64,000 nucleotides of DNA from Pardosa pseudoannulata (Eukaryota; Arthropoda; Arachnida; Araneae; Lycosidae). Where the stretch lies: assembly GCA_032207245.1 (NCBI GenBank), contig CM063505.1, positions 179,737,558-179,801,557 of the forward strand, read 5' to 3'. A model generated the notes under the pieces. The model was not told the origin of the DNA, searched no databases, and was given only the letters and a program-made list of their open reading frames with translations. The position numbers and the translations under genes were made by a program. Below are positions 41,083 to 51,669 of the stretch, one piece after another (positions within the stretch are counted from its first letter, which is position 1; each line of letters starts with the position of its first letter).

Positions 41083-41148
<66 letters not shown>
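41033..41148. repeat. Compound (CG)n(CA)n(TATG)n(TA)n microsatellite
   Basis: Starts CGCGCGCGC, becomes (CA)8, then TATATG repeats, then about 30 TA units. Alternating purine-pyrimidine throughout. Confidence 0.95.
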
Positions 41149-41150
<2 letters not shown>

Positions 41151-41740
41151 GCACAGTTCAAGCCGTTTGTATTGGTTAATAAGCTTTTCTTAAGAAGTTA
41201 TCATTTTAGGAGAGTTGGTAGTTAATAGTTGTGATAAAGTAAATTGTACAGAACTAAAAATTAAAAATTAATTCAATGTTGATTAATGCAAATGATTTTC
41301 ATGTTAGAAATTATAATGTAAGAAAATAGCCCACATTTTTAACATTAAAAAATAAAAATTTAAAACTATAATGGTAATAATTTAATTAATTTGACGTATA
41401 AGTCATAACATATATATACTTACATTGGGATACAAAATGTCATGAAGCTATTAGGAATGTTTTGTAAGATATCAGGCATACAAACTAAAAAATATAAAAT
41501 GTTAGAAAAAGTCTTGTAGTTTCAATATTGTATAAGCGTTGACCTACGATGCAAATAATTTTATTCACTACTCGATTAGCAGAAATATTTCGGTCAATGT
41601 TGTTCAAATGTTGGTCAATATTTTGAATGCTTGACATCAAATTTCGGACTTCTAACGATATTGACCAACATAATGTAAAATTAAAATCTGAAACTGTTTA
41701 AAAGAAAGCATTTAAGTTTTTTTATAGCTTATAAGAAAAA

Positions 41741-42290
41741 TATTATTCTAAAAAATGAAATTCAATAGATTTGCCAGTTTTTACAAAACCCGCTTTTTAT
41801 GTTTCTTTAAATAACATTAATAACGTCGTAAAAATATTATTTTAATAATATTCAGCGTTATCTGTCGATATTCGTAGAAATAAATAACATTTTCTAACAC
41901 CCAATTGCCGAACGATGGCCGAATGGTAGAGCGCTGCCTTTTGGTATCAGAGTTCGAGTCCTGTTGCTGGCATAGATGCTCGTAGCCGTTCGGAATCGGT
42001 TTAAATAGTAGGACCTGGTATCATTAGCCCTCGTGAACAAAACAGTACAGCGCAGAGCTCCAAACCAAACCGACAATGATATTTCACAGCATTCAGAGCA
42101 AAATTAGCTAAATATAAACGCAAATGAATGGATTCTGTCCTTTATCCATCACGAGTACTATGACTAATTGTAATTACTGTGATTGTTCAGCGACAAGATA
42201 AGCAGAACTTGACTACATTAAATTTTTGTTCTGGGTGAAAATGCCAAGTAAAACAAATTTGATACGCAAAGATTCTAAACAAACTTGATC
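41741..42290 (+). repeat. Direct duplication copy 1 (contains a SINE)
   Basis: Shares ATTATTCTAAAAAATGAAATT, TTTGCCAGTTTTTAC, ATTTTAATAATATTCA and an ATGCCA-x-AAACAAATTT block with the adjacent copy at 42316. Copy 1 contains the SINE 41906-42072; copy 2 does not. Confidence 0.75.
41906..42072 (+). mobile_element. tRNA-derived SINE, nearly full length
   Basis: TGCCGAACGATGGCCGAATGG head with A box, GAGTTCGAGTCCTG B box, body GTAGCCGTTCGGAATCGG, and tail CTCCAAACCAAACC. Sits inside copy 1 of a direct duplication. Confidence 0.85.
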
Positions 42291-42315
42291 CTCATTATAA
42301 GAATTACTAAATTAT

Positions 42316-42740
42316 GAGAAAAAACATTATTCTAAAAAATGAAATTTAATAATTTTGCCAGTTTTTACGAAACACTTTCTTGAATATTTTTTCTTAATGT
42401 TGTTAACAGTGTTATAAGAATATTTTAATAATATTCATCGATATCTATCTATATTCATAAAAATAAATATCACCTTGTGACATACATTCAATGTCATCTC
42501 ACGACAGTCAGCTCAAAGCACAATACGACATTAGCTGAATGTGAACGGAAATGAATCAATCCTTCCTTTTCTCCACCACGCGCGAGACAACAAAATGAGC
42601 ATTACGATTAACTGCAATTATTGCGATTCTCCGGAAAGCTGTGAGTCAAGCAAAGTAGACTTGGACTGTTGTAAAATTTTGTTCTGAGGAAAAATGCCAC
42701 GGAAACAAATTTTAGACGTAGAGTTTGCTTCCAGACAAAT
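42316..42740 (+). repeat. Direct duplication copy 2 (no SINE)
   Basis: Partner of 41741-42290; the segment corresponding to the SINE insertion point is uninterrupted. It ends in an open frame starting MPRKQILDVEFASRQ, of unknown origin. Confidence 0.75.
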
Positions 42741-44140
42741 AGAAAAAGCCTTACTTAAAGAAATAAATGAATTAGTTTGCAAGGCAAAAATTACCATGTG
42801 ATGAACATTGCTAAGTATCAAAAAATGATATTTAGGGGTGTCGGAAAAATATTGCCATACATTGTTAAATATCAAAAAAGTTATAGTGTCATGAAATGAC
42901 GGTACTTTCTATTCATTTTAGATGAGTTGACTAGCAAAAACACACGCCAGTCGACTATAACACTACACAATTAATATCTTAAAACATTTTAATTAAGAAT
43001 AAATTTATAAATTTACATCGGCTCATCATAGAGTGCAACAACGAATTTTTAACACCACACTCATCGAAAACGAAAAGACATATCTACGCAAGAAGTAGAA
43101 GTCGTAGTACTTTTTTTTTAAATTGTTATTATTTTATTTTTAGTTCCATAGATAGTTTAAGAGAAGTAGTAATTCTTTACAATATTCAAGGATAACGGGG
43201 ATATATTAACAATGCTAAATGCCAAAGAATGATATTCAGCGATATCGGAGAACATTGAGCAACATTGCTAAATATCAAGAAAGGATACGGAGGTATATAA
43301 CTTATTGGGGGGGGGGAATTATAATTTTGATACTGGTCGATATTTTTGTGCTAGCTGTGGACAACTTTCGTCAATTATTCAATTCATAATTTATTCCCTA
43401 CAGCTATAAAGAATAATATTTTGAATGTAACAAAAAAATGAAGGTAAAATATTAAAAATCAAATAAGAAAAAGTTTTTAAAAACTGCATTTTTTAAAAAT
43501 CTACCGAAGAAAAAAATTGTTGTTGTTCCACAAAATCCAGATATATAACATCATTTTAAGATATTCAAAGTATTTAATAAAACAACCTTAAATTTAAAGA
43601 AAATGTCCAAAGGGTACTGAGTCCCTTTAACTGCAGCAATTGAAAAGTAAGCATCCCTGATCAGTTCTTGAACGAAGCTAACGTCGTCCCAGATCAACAA
43701 TAACTGGACCTTAAAAAATTTCCCTGAAATTCATTTCTGGCAACCCTGCACTCTTAAAAAATCCTACTGCGATGAGTCATCTGCACTGAATCATCCTAAC
43801 ACAAACTGTCGTTTTAAAATCCTGAAAGTCAGTTAAAGGTCACAAACAATGTTTCTCTGGTAGGTACAAATTGTACGCTTCATTTAATGGGGAAACAAAA
43901 ACGTCACACAATAGAACGAGGGGATTTGAAACTAGACTAAAAGCATCAGTGGATAGGAACTGGTTTTCTCAAAAAGCACAGAAATACATCTTTCGCAAGC
44001 AATACCGGCTTTTTGTTTATCTGTTCATTTATTCAGTGCTTTTATGAGTGCTTAGCATTTAGGAAAGATAACATTTAAGTTGTTTACTTCATAAACAAAG
44101 ACGGCAAACTGATAAACAGATGTTCTTACGAATATTTGAC
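42741..44140. other. Unidentified intergenic stretch
   Basis: Mostly AT-rich, with degenerate repeats of a CATTGCTAA-TATCAA-AA motif (about 42,800-42,880 and 43,205-43,290) and a G9 run near 43,308. No gene seen. Confidence 0.5.
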
Positions 44141-44144
44141 ATAG

Positions 44145-44240
44145 ACCAAGGGTGAGCAACCTACGACCAGAGGAAGAATTTTATGAGGTTCGACCAGTTG
44201 TGCAGCCAAAATTTCTTCTTGGTAGGAACTAGTACCAATG
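44145..44240. mobile_element. Possible hAT-type terminus
   Basis: CAAGGGTGAGCAACCTACGACC resembles the CAGGGGTGGGCAACCTGCGGCC terminus common in hAT elements. The opposite end was not identified. Another hAT-like end, CAGAGGTTTCAACCTTT on the minus strand, lies near 45,050. Confidence 0.4.
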
Positions 44241-44640
44241 ACGTAGCCAGATTTTTTTAGGGGGGCTCTAAAGTTCTTATCCAAAATATTATAAACGTTC
44301 AATCTCAAAAAAAGGGGGGGATACACACACATACAATGTAATAAAGGACATACATACATAGTCTTGATTGCATACATAAATACGTCATATAACGAATTAT
44401 CCAAGCTCGACGGAATTTCCTTGTAACTTGAAAAAATATATTTGAAACCACACTGTGTCTTCCATTTTGTGGTCTAAGTTTTTCTGTTTTAAATGTACCT
44501 AGCAAATACTGGAGAATATTTAATTTACGCTCCATTATTTACCACATGGTTTTAAACTAAAGTAATTTTAGGAAAAGTAGAAATAAAATATAAAGGAAAA
44601 TAAATAACATTAATCGAGAAGCCTTACATCACATATAAGT

Positions 44641-44671
44641 TTTTTTCTTTTTTTTTTTTTTTTTTTTTTTT
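44641..44671. repeat. Poly(T) tract
   Basis: T run of about 30 with one C, read as A on the minus strand. Followed by a SINE-like 3' tail ACCAAACCAAACCAAAC near 44,743. Confidence 0.9.
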
Positions 44672-45060
44672 CAGAAAATGATTACGCATTTTGATTATCT
44701 GGGATACAGCTGACCCCTTGGGTTGCAGCATATCCCGCAACTACCAAACCAAACCAAACATATTAGTTCTGTTAATCTCTTCTGTCTCTTAAATACAGTC
44801 ACCCACAAGCGTACAAATGAGAGTTATTTTTTTATATCCTAATTGGTAATTCTTGTTATTTATTTGTAATTTATACTACTCTATCAATAATGGATATGTG
44901 GTTAAAAGATAAAGATGCAATAATAATTTTGTAAGTATGAGTCGTATAAAGATGTGATAGCCTATTTTTTCTGCTCTTTGATCAAAAGATTCCTTCACGG
45001 GAATGATAAGCTCAAATGATTACCCATAGTGTAAAAGGTTGAAACCTCTGGTCTAGGTAA

Positions 45061-46140
45061 TTCAGGGTAACAAGAATAAGTAATAAGAGAGGTCAAGTTT
45101 TTGAGATGAGTTAAATAAATATCTTTCTTATGTTTGCACATTGTTTTGCAAACAAAGTAAGGAGTAGAGAGCTTTTTACACCTTTCTCCGGGGCGACAAA
45201 CCTTCTCGAGTCAGACCTGATTGGAGTAAGGCGTTCCTAGTACCACGCTGGAGATTGCCTTCAATTTTATTCATCTTCAGAAAAGGGGAGATTTTCGTTA
45301 GAAACTTTTTGCGATCCTGTCTACAACGCGGTGCTACAGCGTCGGATGTGGCAGTCACGGTTTTCAAATTCAAGAAATATTGTTAACAGTTGTTTAACTC
45401 AATTAAACCGCTAGATCAGCAATAAATTGAAGTAAACATAAATTGGGACCAGACTACTGAGAATGAGGAAAATTAATTTGGAGCACAAATGATTAATTCC
45501 GTACCGCTCTCCCATTTGCTTGAAAGTGGATATAGTTTCATGCGGGAGCAAATATATAATTTATAGCAAATAAAAAAAGGTACAATTATTGAATTGTGGC
45601 GGTTTTTATTCAATGGTAACGATTAGATTTTTTTTATTTATTAGAAATGAGTATAATCCAATGGATTTTACGAATTTTAAGTTGAATAATAATAATAAAA
45701 ACTTCCCCGCAATGGCAGATCAAATAGGTGAGGCAAGAAAGGACAGAACTACACCTCAGGTCAGGAGATTCGCAGGCGATTGTATTGTTGCTATTAGGAA
45801 AACCTTATCGCGTAAGGAATCCATGTGAAAGAATTTCTACAGAACGCTGTCGGAGAACGATTAAAAGAGAAACATCCGAGGCAATTGTCACGGAGGTATA
45901 CTCAAGCAGAACGGTGAGCAATCTTATAAATCACACACAGAAAAAAGGGGCTACTTCTGACTACACCCAAACATACTGAGATTTGGGTGAACGAACATTC
46001 GATTCAAACGCGTAGCTTTAGAAATTAAAATCAATGTCATTCCCCTTATATAATTCTAGAAAGAGTGTCTTGGAAACTTATTAAAAGAAAATGGAAATTT
46101 TTTTAAAATTATTTTTGCACAATTAGTTAAAAATGCCAGT
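45061..46140. other. Unidentified stretch with GC-richer open frames
   Basis: Minus-strand 45176-45373 and overlapping plus-strand 45589-45828 and 45728-45979 are open and more GC-rich than their surroundings. They carry no motif I recognise and no convincing splice context. Probably transposon debris. Confidence 0.25.
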
Positions 46141-46149
46141 CTTTTCACT

Positions 46150-46575
46150 CTTTTAGCACAACCAGACCAAACTCGTTATAACGAACCTCAAAAGACCAAT
46201 GATTTTGTTAGCTGTATCGGAGGTCCTCATTAGAAATCAGCTTTTATTTTAAACATCACATGATGCTATTTACATATCTACAAAATAATAGCACAATCAG
46301 TCCAAACCCGTTATAACGAGCCTCCAAAGACCAAAGATTTTGTTAGCTATATCGGAAGTCTTCACTAAAGATTAGCTTTCATTTTATATATCACATAATG
46401 CCACTTTTGTATGTAAAAAATAATAAATAAAGAGTTAAAAAGGCTAGTTTTTTTAAACTCTTTCAGCACAATCAGACCAAACTCGTTATTGTGAACTCCA
46501 GAGAACCAAGCATTTTGTTACCTATATCGGAGATCCTAAATAGAAATCAGCTTTCATTTTAAACATCGCATGATG
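46150..46575 (+). repeat. Three degenerate tandem copies, unit about 135-175 bp
   Basis: Units start at GCACAA (46156, 46291, 46465) and share CGTTATAACGA, ATTTTGTTA-CT-TATCGGA, AAATCAGCTTT and ACATCACATGATG. The CTCGTTATAACGA palindrome resembles sub-terminal motifs of pogo-like elements. A fourth fragment (CCAAACTCGTTAACC) lies near 46,976. Confidence 0.75.
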
Positions 46576-47187
46576 CCTTTTAAATAAAAAAAAAAAATAA
46601 AAAGTAAAAAATTTCGAGAAAGATATTTAATTGTTATCATATGTAAACACAATGAAGCTTCATAATTGATAAGTAAAGAGAAACTTTATAATAGATAAAG
46701 ATATTTGTCATGATTTCTGTCGAAGTATCTGCTAAAGATTATAAAACATCAACCTCTAGATTATGTCCGAGGTTTAAAAAAATATGAAATATCGCTTCAT
46801 ACGGAAAATTATAAATAATAGTAGATTCTTCAAAATTACGTATAGGATTACCCTCTACCTTCAAGGAAAAAGAAAATTCGTTGCTAGAAAACACAAAAAT
46901 TTTACTTACTATTTTTTAGCTATCTCTAAAAAAGGGCCGGACAGACATAATGTTTTTTAATGGCACTTGGCCGGCCAAACTCGTTAACCGGAGGCTAAGA
47001 GCATCACTAGGATGAGTAAGTCTTTTAGATAGAGCCCCGGAATTTTAAAGAGATAGGAATAAACCCGGGAATTGTGGGAACATTAGGAAGAAATCATTTT
47101 AACAATGTTTACATTTATTTTTTCAACAGTGGCTATTTAAAAACTATCATATTATTTCTAAGAGATTTTTTACTTTTACTTTTGGCA

Positions 47188-47195
<8 letters not shown>

Positions 47196-47258
<63 letters not shown>
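47196..47258. repeat. (TA)n microsatellite
   Basis: About 31 TA units; reads as poly-Ile-Tyr on both strands, so overlapping open frames here are artefacts. Confidence 0.97.
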
Positions 47259-47260
<2 letters not shown>

Positions 47261-47410
47261 AAGGATTTTATAGTAGTACTTATGTAATGAATTACCCTGT
47301 TAGTCTTATCAAACACATAACTGGTTGCTTCAATTTTACTTGCTAATATAATAGTTATATACATTATTTTTTATCATTATTTATTACGTAAATCAAAGTT
47401 TCGTTTAAAA

Positions 47411-47559
47411 GCATTGCCTCGTGAGTTCATGGTTTCGAATCCCACTGTGACAGGGATGTCCGTAGCCGTTCGGTATCGGCTTTAAGCAGTAGGTCCCGGT
47501 CTCATTAGCACTCGGTTGCAAAAAAGTAGACCGTAGTTCCAAATCAAACCAAACCAAAA
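47411..47559 (+). mobile_element. tRNA-SINE, 5' truncated
   Basis: Starts within the tRNA-like region (GGTTTCGAATCCCACTG) and runs to CAAACCAAACCAAA. Belongs to the same composite unit as 49381. Confidence 0.75.
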
Positions 47560-47765
47560 TCATTGCCTCAATTTTGTACTCTTATTCAATAAATATAATA
47601 CACAACAAATAATAGTAGTATATTTTATGCAGTATAACTGAATAATAATTAAGCAGTGGTTCGTCACCAGAAAATATAAACCGTTCGGAACAATATACTA
47701 GTATTTTGTTTCTAAGTAATAAAGAACTGAAATTCGTCAATTCTTCTGTTTTAAAATTCACAAAA
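47560..47765 (+). repeat. SINE-adjacent duplicated segment, copy 1
   Basis: Closely matches 49559-49773, e.g. ACAAATAATAGTAGTA and AAAGAACTGAAATTCGTC, so the SINE and about 200 bp of flank were copied together. CAGTGGTTCGTCACC (47653) and GAGAACCACTG (47868-47878) resemble inverted hAT ends, but the second copy does not support that reading. Confidence 0.65.
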
Positions 47766-47879
47766 ATAGACTAAAAACTAATAAATAAAAATAAGTTTGT
47801 TATTTTATACTTATTTTATGCTTAGCCATTATTAAAAAGTCTTTAATAAAATAAACAGAAAAAGTCGAGAACCACTGAT

Positions 47880-48980
47880 CTGGAACTTTTCATAGCATCT
47901 GTTATGATTCAATGATTTTCATCATTGCTAAAAAGATAGGCGAGGACAGAATCGTACATTTACAAAACCACAGTAAAACAGCTTTAAAATCTTATCCGAG
48001 AGTTGTATCATTACAAGAAATGTTTAAAATAGCATACAAAAAATAATTTGAAATTTTTGCACTCGTATAAGCTTAGAATAAGTAAATAAAGTTTTAAAAA
48101 ATGTCCAAAAAGCCTAATTTATTTCTAGTAAGAAACAAATCTGTTGATCGGTTAGATGTTATTGAAATAAAATGCAAACTTAAACTATAATTGGGTCTAA
48201 CTTAATATTCGTTCCTTTGTAGACATAATATAGTTAGCCAAATGCATAACTACGTATTCTACTAGACAGTTATTATTTTGAAAATGTTTAATTGTAACTT
48301 TAACTTTTCAAAAATTTAACTGTTCTAGTTCTTTGTTTCTGTTATGATATATAGCATTTTTGGATGTAAAGATAATACAATTTTGTTTATACTTAAAATA
48401 GTGAATTATTGACAAATCACGTATTGCTTTGAGAAGAACATAAAAAACTCAGACGCATGGAAAAATGCTCTATATTAATGAAACCATCGTTAGAAAAACA
48501 AAGTTATACTTCAAATGATGCTAAATAGGTCGCGACGAATTCAGCTATTTATTAAAAAAACAGTCGAAATCACGTTATGTTTTGCATGAATAGAACGTAA
48601 ATTTTCGTGATATTTTGGGAAGACAAAACCCGGATACGATATTCCTTCAGAACAAACTGAATAACAAAAATGTCTCGCTCATAGCAACAACTAGGATATT
48701 AAAAAAGAAAAGAGTAAAATGAAAACACACAAGTGTAACCCATTTCAGATTTTCTTTCCTACCGATATTTAGGTGATTTCATTAGTTCCTCAAATCATTA
48801 CTAAAAACAATAATTATCTTGCAAGGAAGAAATTGTTTCAGTACACTATGTCATAATAAATAATTTTCAATTAAAAATTAAATAAATATTAATAAAATTG
48901 CTTTTTTAATTTTCATATATTTAATTATTTTTTTAAATTTGATACATAAATTATAAATATATAATATATTATATAATTAT
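47880..48980. other. Unidentified intergenic stretch
   Basis: AT-rich sequence with no coding, repeat or transposon signal that I can support. Confidence 0.5.
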
Positions 48981-48984
48981 ATTC

Positions 48985-49370
48985 TTCTTGGCACTACAGC
49001 TTACAGAAATACAGGGCCGTTCCAACAATTTTTTTTTTTTCCACTGTAGTCTATCAGATGATATATGTTTTTATTTAGTTACATTCAATGTTTTTAAATT
49101 TTCCTCAACATCATCAAGCCATTTCATTCGAGGTCTTCGTTTCCTAGTGCCTCCAGGTTAGTTGAAAGTAAATAGCTTAGTGGGGTTGTTATTCTCAGTT
49201 CTAAATAAGAGTCCAAGGTACCTTATTCGTCTTGATTGAATAACTTTAACAATGACTGACTGTTTATATTGTTTATAAATTTAGTTATAGTTTATAAATA
49301 GATTGTAAAGAATTCGCAAGACGTTATTTTCTCGGCCTGCATCGAACATTTTGCGTGGTATTCTTCTTTC
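48985..49370 (-). pseudogene. LINE (non-LTR retrotransposon) C-terminal fragment, decayed
   Basis: Minus-strand frames read LIFERRIPRKMFDAGREN, VIVKVIQSRRIRYLGLLFR and KRRPRMKWLDDVEENLKTL, then degraded tail sequence. These match the order of the conserved tail of CR1/Jockey-like reverse transcriptases. Internal stops are present. Opposite strand to the similar fragment at 38860. Confidence 0.85.
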
Positions 49371-49380
49371 AAAAATAAGA

Positions 49381-49558
49381 GCCGAACGATGGCCAAATGG
49401 TAGAGAGCTGCTCTTCGGTACCTGAGTTCGCGGGTTCGAATATCACTTCTGGCATAGATGTTCGTAGCCGTTCGGAATCGGCTTTAAGCTGTAGGTCCAA
49501 ATCTCATTAGCCCTCGTGTTACAAAAAAGTAAACCGTAGCTCCAAATCAAACCAAAAC
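49381..49558 (+). mobile_element. tRNA-SINE, full length
   Basis: GCCGAACGATGGCCAAATGG head, GCGGGTTCGAATATCAC B box, body GTAGCCGTTCGGAATCGG, and tail CAAATCAAACCAAAAC. It begins directly after the LINE fragment. Confidence 0.85.
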
Positions 49559-49773
49559 ATAATCATTGCCTCAATATTTTACTCTTATAAAATATAATAC
49601 AGAACAAATAATAGTAGTACATTTTATGTAGTATAACTGAATAATAATTAAGCAGAATATATTGTGGGATTCATCACCAGAAAATATAAATGTGAAAAAA
49701 AAAAACATTCGGAACAATAGAAGAGTATTTTGTTTCTATGTAGCAAAGAACTGAAATTCGTCGGTTGTTCTAT
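49559..49773 (+). repeat. SINE-adjacent duplicated segment, copy 2
   Basis: Partner of 47560-47765; followed by a further truncated SINE. Confidence 0.65.
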
Positions 49774-49777
49774 TTAA

Positions 49778-49893
49778 TAAGCGGTTTCGAATCCCGCTGC
49801 TGGCATGGATGTACGTAGCAGTTCGGAGCAGTAGAACCCACCTCGTTAGCCATCGAGAGTAAAACAATAGACTGTAGCGCTCCGAACCAAACG
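49778..49893 (+). mobile_element. tRNA-SINE, truncated
   Basis: Begins at GCGGTTTCGAATCCCGCTGC and ends GCTCCGAACCAAACG. Confidence 0.75.
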
Positions 49894-49965
49894 AATCTTT
49901 CAAATATAAGAAGTCAGTTTTGGATATGGTTACTGAATGTCCAGCTTTCGCTCCTAAAGAGGGCC

Positions 49966-50386
49966 CATGGGTGATTCTGTGTTTAAAAAAAATTCTGACC
50001 AGCACACAAAATTTTCTAAAAAAGCAAGAGCTACCATTTTAAAATAAAAAGTAATTATGGGTAATTTCCAGACGTCGGAACTAGAGCTGGATGATATCTG
50101 AATTTTAATATTGTGATATATCGTTTACCAAATACCGATATATCAATATGTTCTAATATATATCACTTTATTATAGAGTTGCAAATATAAGAATGTATTG
50201 TAGAAAATAATACAAACACACATACATCAATGTGTGTGTTGATTTTCTAGAAAAGAAAAATTCAGTTTCTTAATCTTGATACATAAATTTAAATTTCACC
50301 ATATTTATTTTAAAAGGATAATCATTTCCCTACTTATTGGATCTAAAATGCATATTATTCAAAATTTTCAGAAATTAATTAGATGA

Positions 50387-50429
<43 letters not shown>

Positions 50430-50635
50430 TAGATAGATAGATAGATAGATATAGATATATTATATATATTTTTTTTCTATGATAATAGATATATTAAGTG
50501 AAAGGGATGCATTTATTTTTTTACGAAAATTCGAAAAGAATATTTGGAAAAAAAAATCTGTTCTTTATAATTTTCGGAACAAGCCCATATAAATTTTTGG
50601 AAATATCGGAAAATTTCGGATTAAAATCACTCCTG
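49966..50635. mobile_element. Non-autonomous DNA element, copy 2 (partner in intron 8)
   Basis: Full-length partner of 28456-29100. Left end GGGTGATTCTG; right end read inversely CAGGAGTGATTTTAATCC. Contains a (TA)n(GATA)n array at 50390-50470 that is absent from copy 1. Confidence 0.6.
50390..50470. repeat. (TA)n(GATA)n microsatellite
   Basis: About 18 TA units followed by six GATA units and more TA. Confidence 0.95.
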
Positions 50636-50697
50636 AGCAGCCAGTGGTCGAATTAGTGTTTTATAGAGTAAAATGTTTAGCTTTATTGCCTTTTTTT

Positions 50698-50717
50698 TGT
50701 GTGTGTGTGTGTGTGTT
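50698..50717. repeat. (GT)n microsatellite
   Basis: Ten GT units after a T run. Confidence 0.9.
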
Positions 50718-51464
50718 GGTATAACAATCCAAATTAACATCTGTTTTCCAACATTAATTTCAGTATTCAGTTCATTCATGTTGGTGACAGTTTTTCAAAG
50801 ATATATTACGATATATTCATGTTTATAAATATATAATAATATATTTGTATTGCATATTACTGATATATTGATATTACACAGGGAATAAATTTTAATAGTT
50901 CATTATTAAATTGTTCATAATTGGTGTAAAGAAATTATAATTGAGGATTCAAATAGTAATCAGAATTATAGCTCACAAACTGTATATATTTGCACTTTAC
51001 TAAAAAATGTTTCAATGCTTGTTTAAATACATATATTAATAAATTTGCAACAAGAAAAAAATTTAATCACGTAACATTATTAAATACACTTATGTGTTAA
51101 ACTTAAACTGAGTAAATTAAAGATTTTCTATTAATTAATGTAGTGACATGTAATTCTGTAATATTCTTTGTTTATTAATAATTAAAAAAACAGTTTAAAA
51201 ATATCTTTTTCCCATTATCTTGAATTTATTTGGCCACATATCTAAGAATAATCATCCACAGATATTCGGCGATATATTCTTTCATTATTCGGTTACACCA
51301 AATATTTGGCAAAAGGGACGAATATCGTAAAGTGGCCGAATATTCATTATATTCTTAGTATAGATAACATTTCGAAAGCGTAATTTTAATTAATCTATTA
51401 TACATGCTTGGAAGTTGAAATAGAATAGTATGAGTCAGAATGAGAATTTAAAATATTCATGAAT

Positions 51465-51665
51465 TAAAAATTTTCCAACTTTAAAGTAGATAGTATTTAC
51501 GCACATTTTTTAATGCTTGGGAAAAACATACTTTTCAATGACAAATTTTCCAATTTTAAGATAAAGATAGCTACGCACATATTTCAATGTTTAGAATAAC
51601 ATACTGTTAAATGACAAATTTTCCAATTTTAAAGTAAAGGTAACATCTACACACAAGTTTTCAGT
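51465..51665. repeat. Three tandem units of about 74 bp
   Basis: TTTTCCAA-TTTAA-GTA occurs at 51471, 51546 and 51619, each followed by a TACGCACAT/TACACACA block. The copies are degenerate. Confidence 0.7.
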
Positions 51666-51669
51666 TCAC

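Noticed and set aside
44145..45060. One complete hAT element between the two hAT-like ends
   Set aside because: The termini belong to different sequence types and the flanking 8 bp do not match.
45176..45979. Protein-coding exons of an unknown gene
   Set aside because: Open frames are GC-richer but overlap, lie on both strands and lack motifs or paired splice sites.
46150..46575. CRISPR array
   Set aside because: Units are degenerate, lack uniform short repeats and unique spacers, and the genome is eukaryotic.
47074..47364. Open frames of about 90 and 62 residues on both strands
   Set aside because: Most of each is (Ile-Tyr)n from a (TA)n microsatellite; no real protein.
47653..47878. A 226-bp hAT MITE defined by CAGTGGTTC ends
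   Set aside because: The duplicate of this segment at 49.6 kb continues through the supposed left end with different sequence, and no target duplication is seen.
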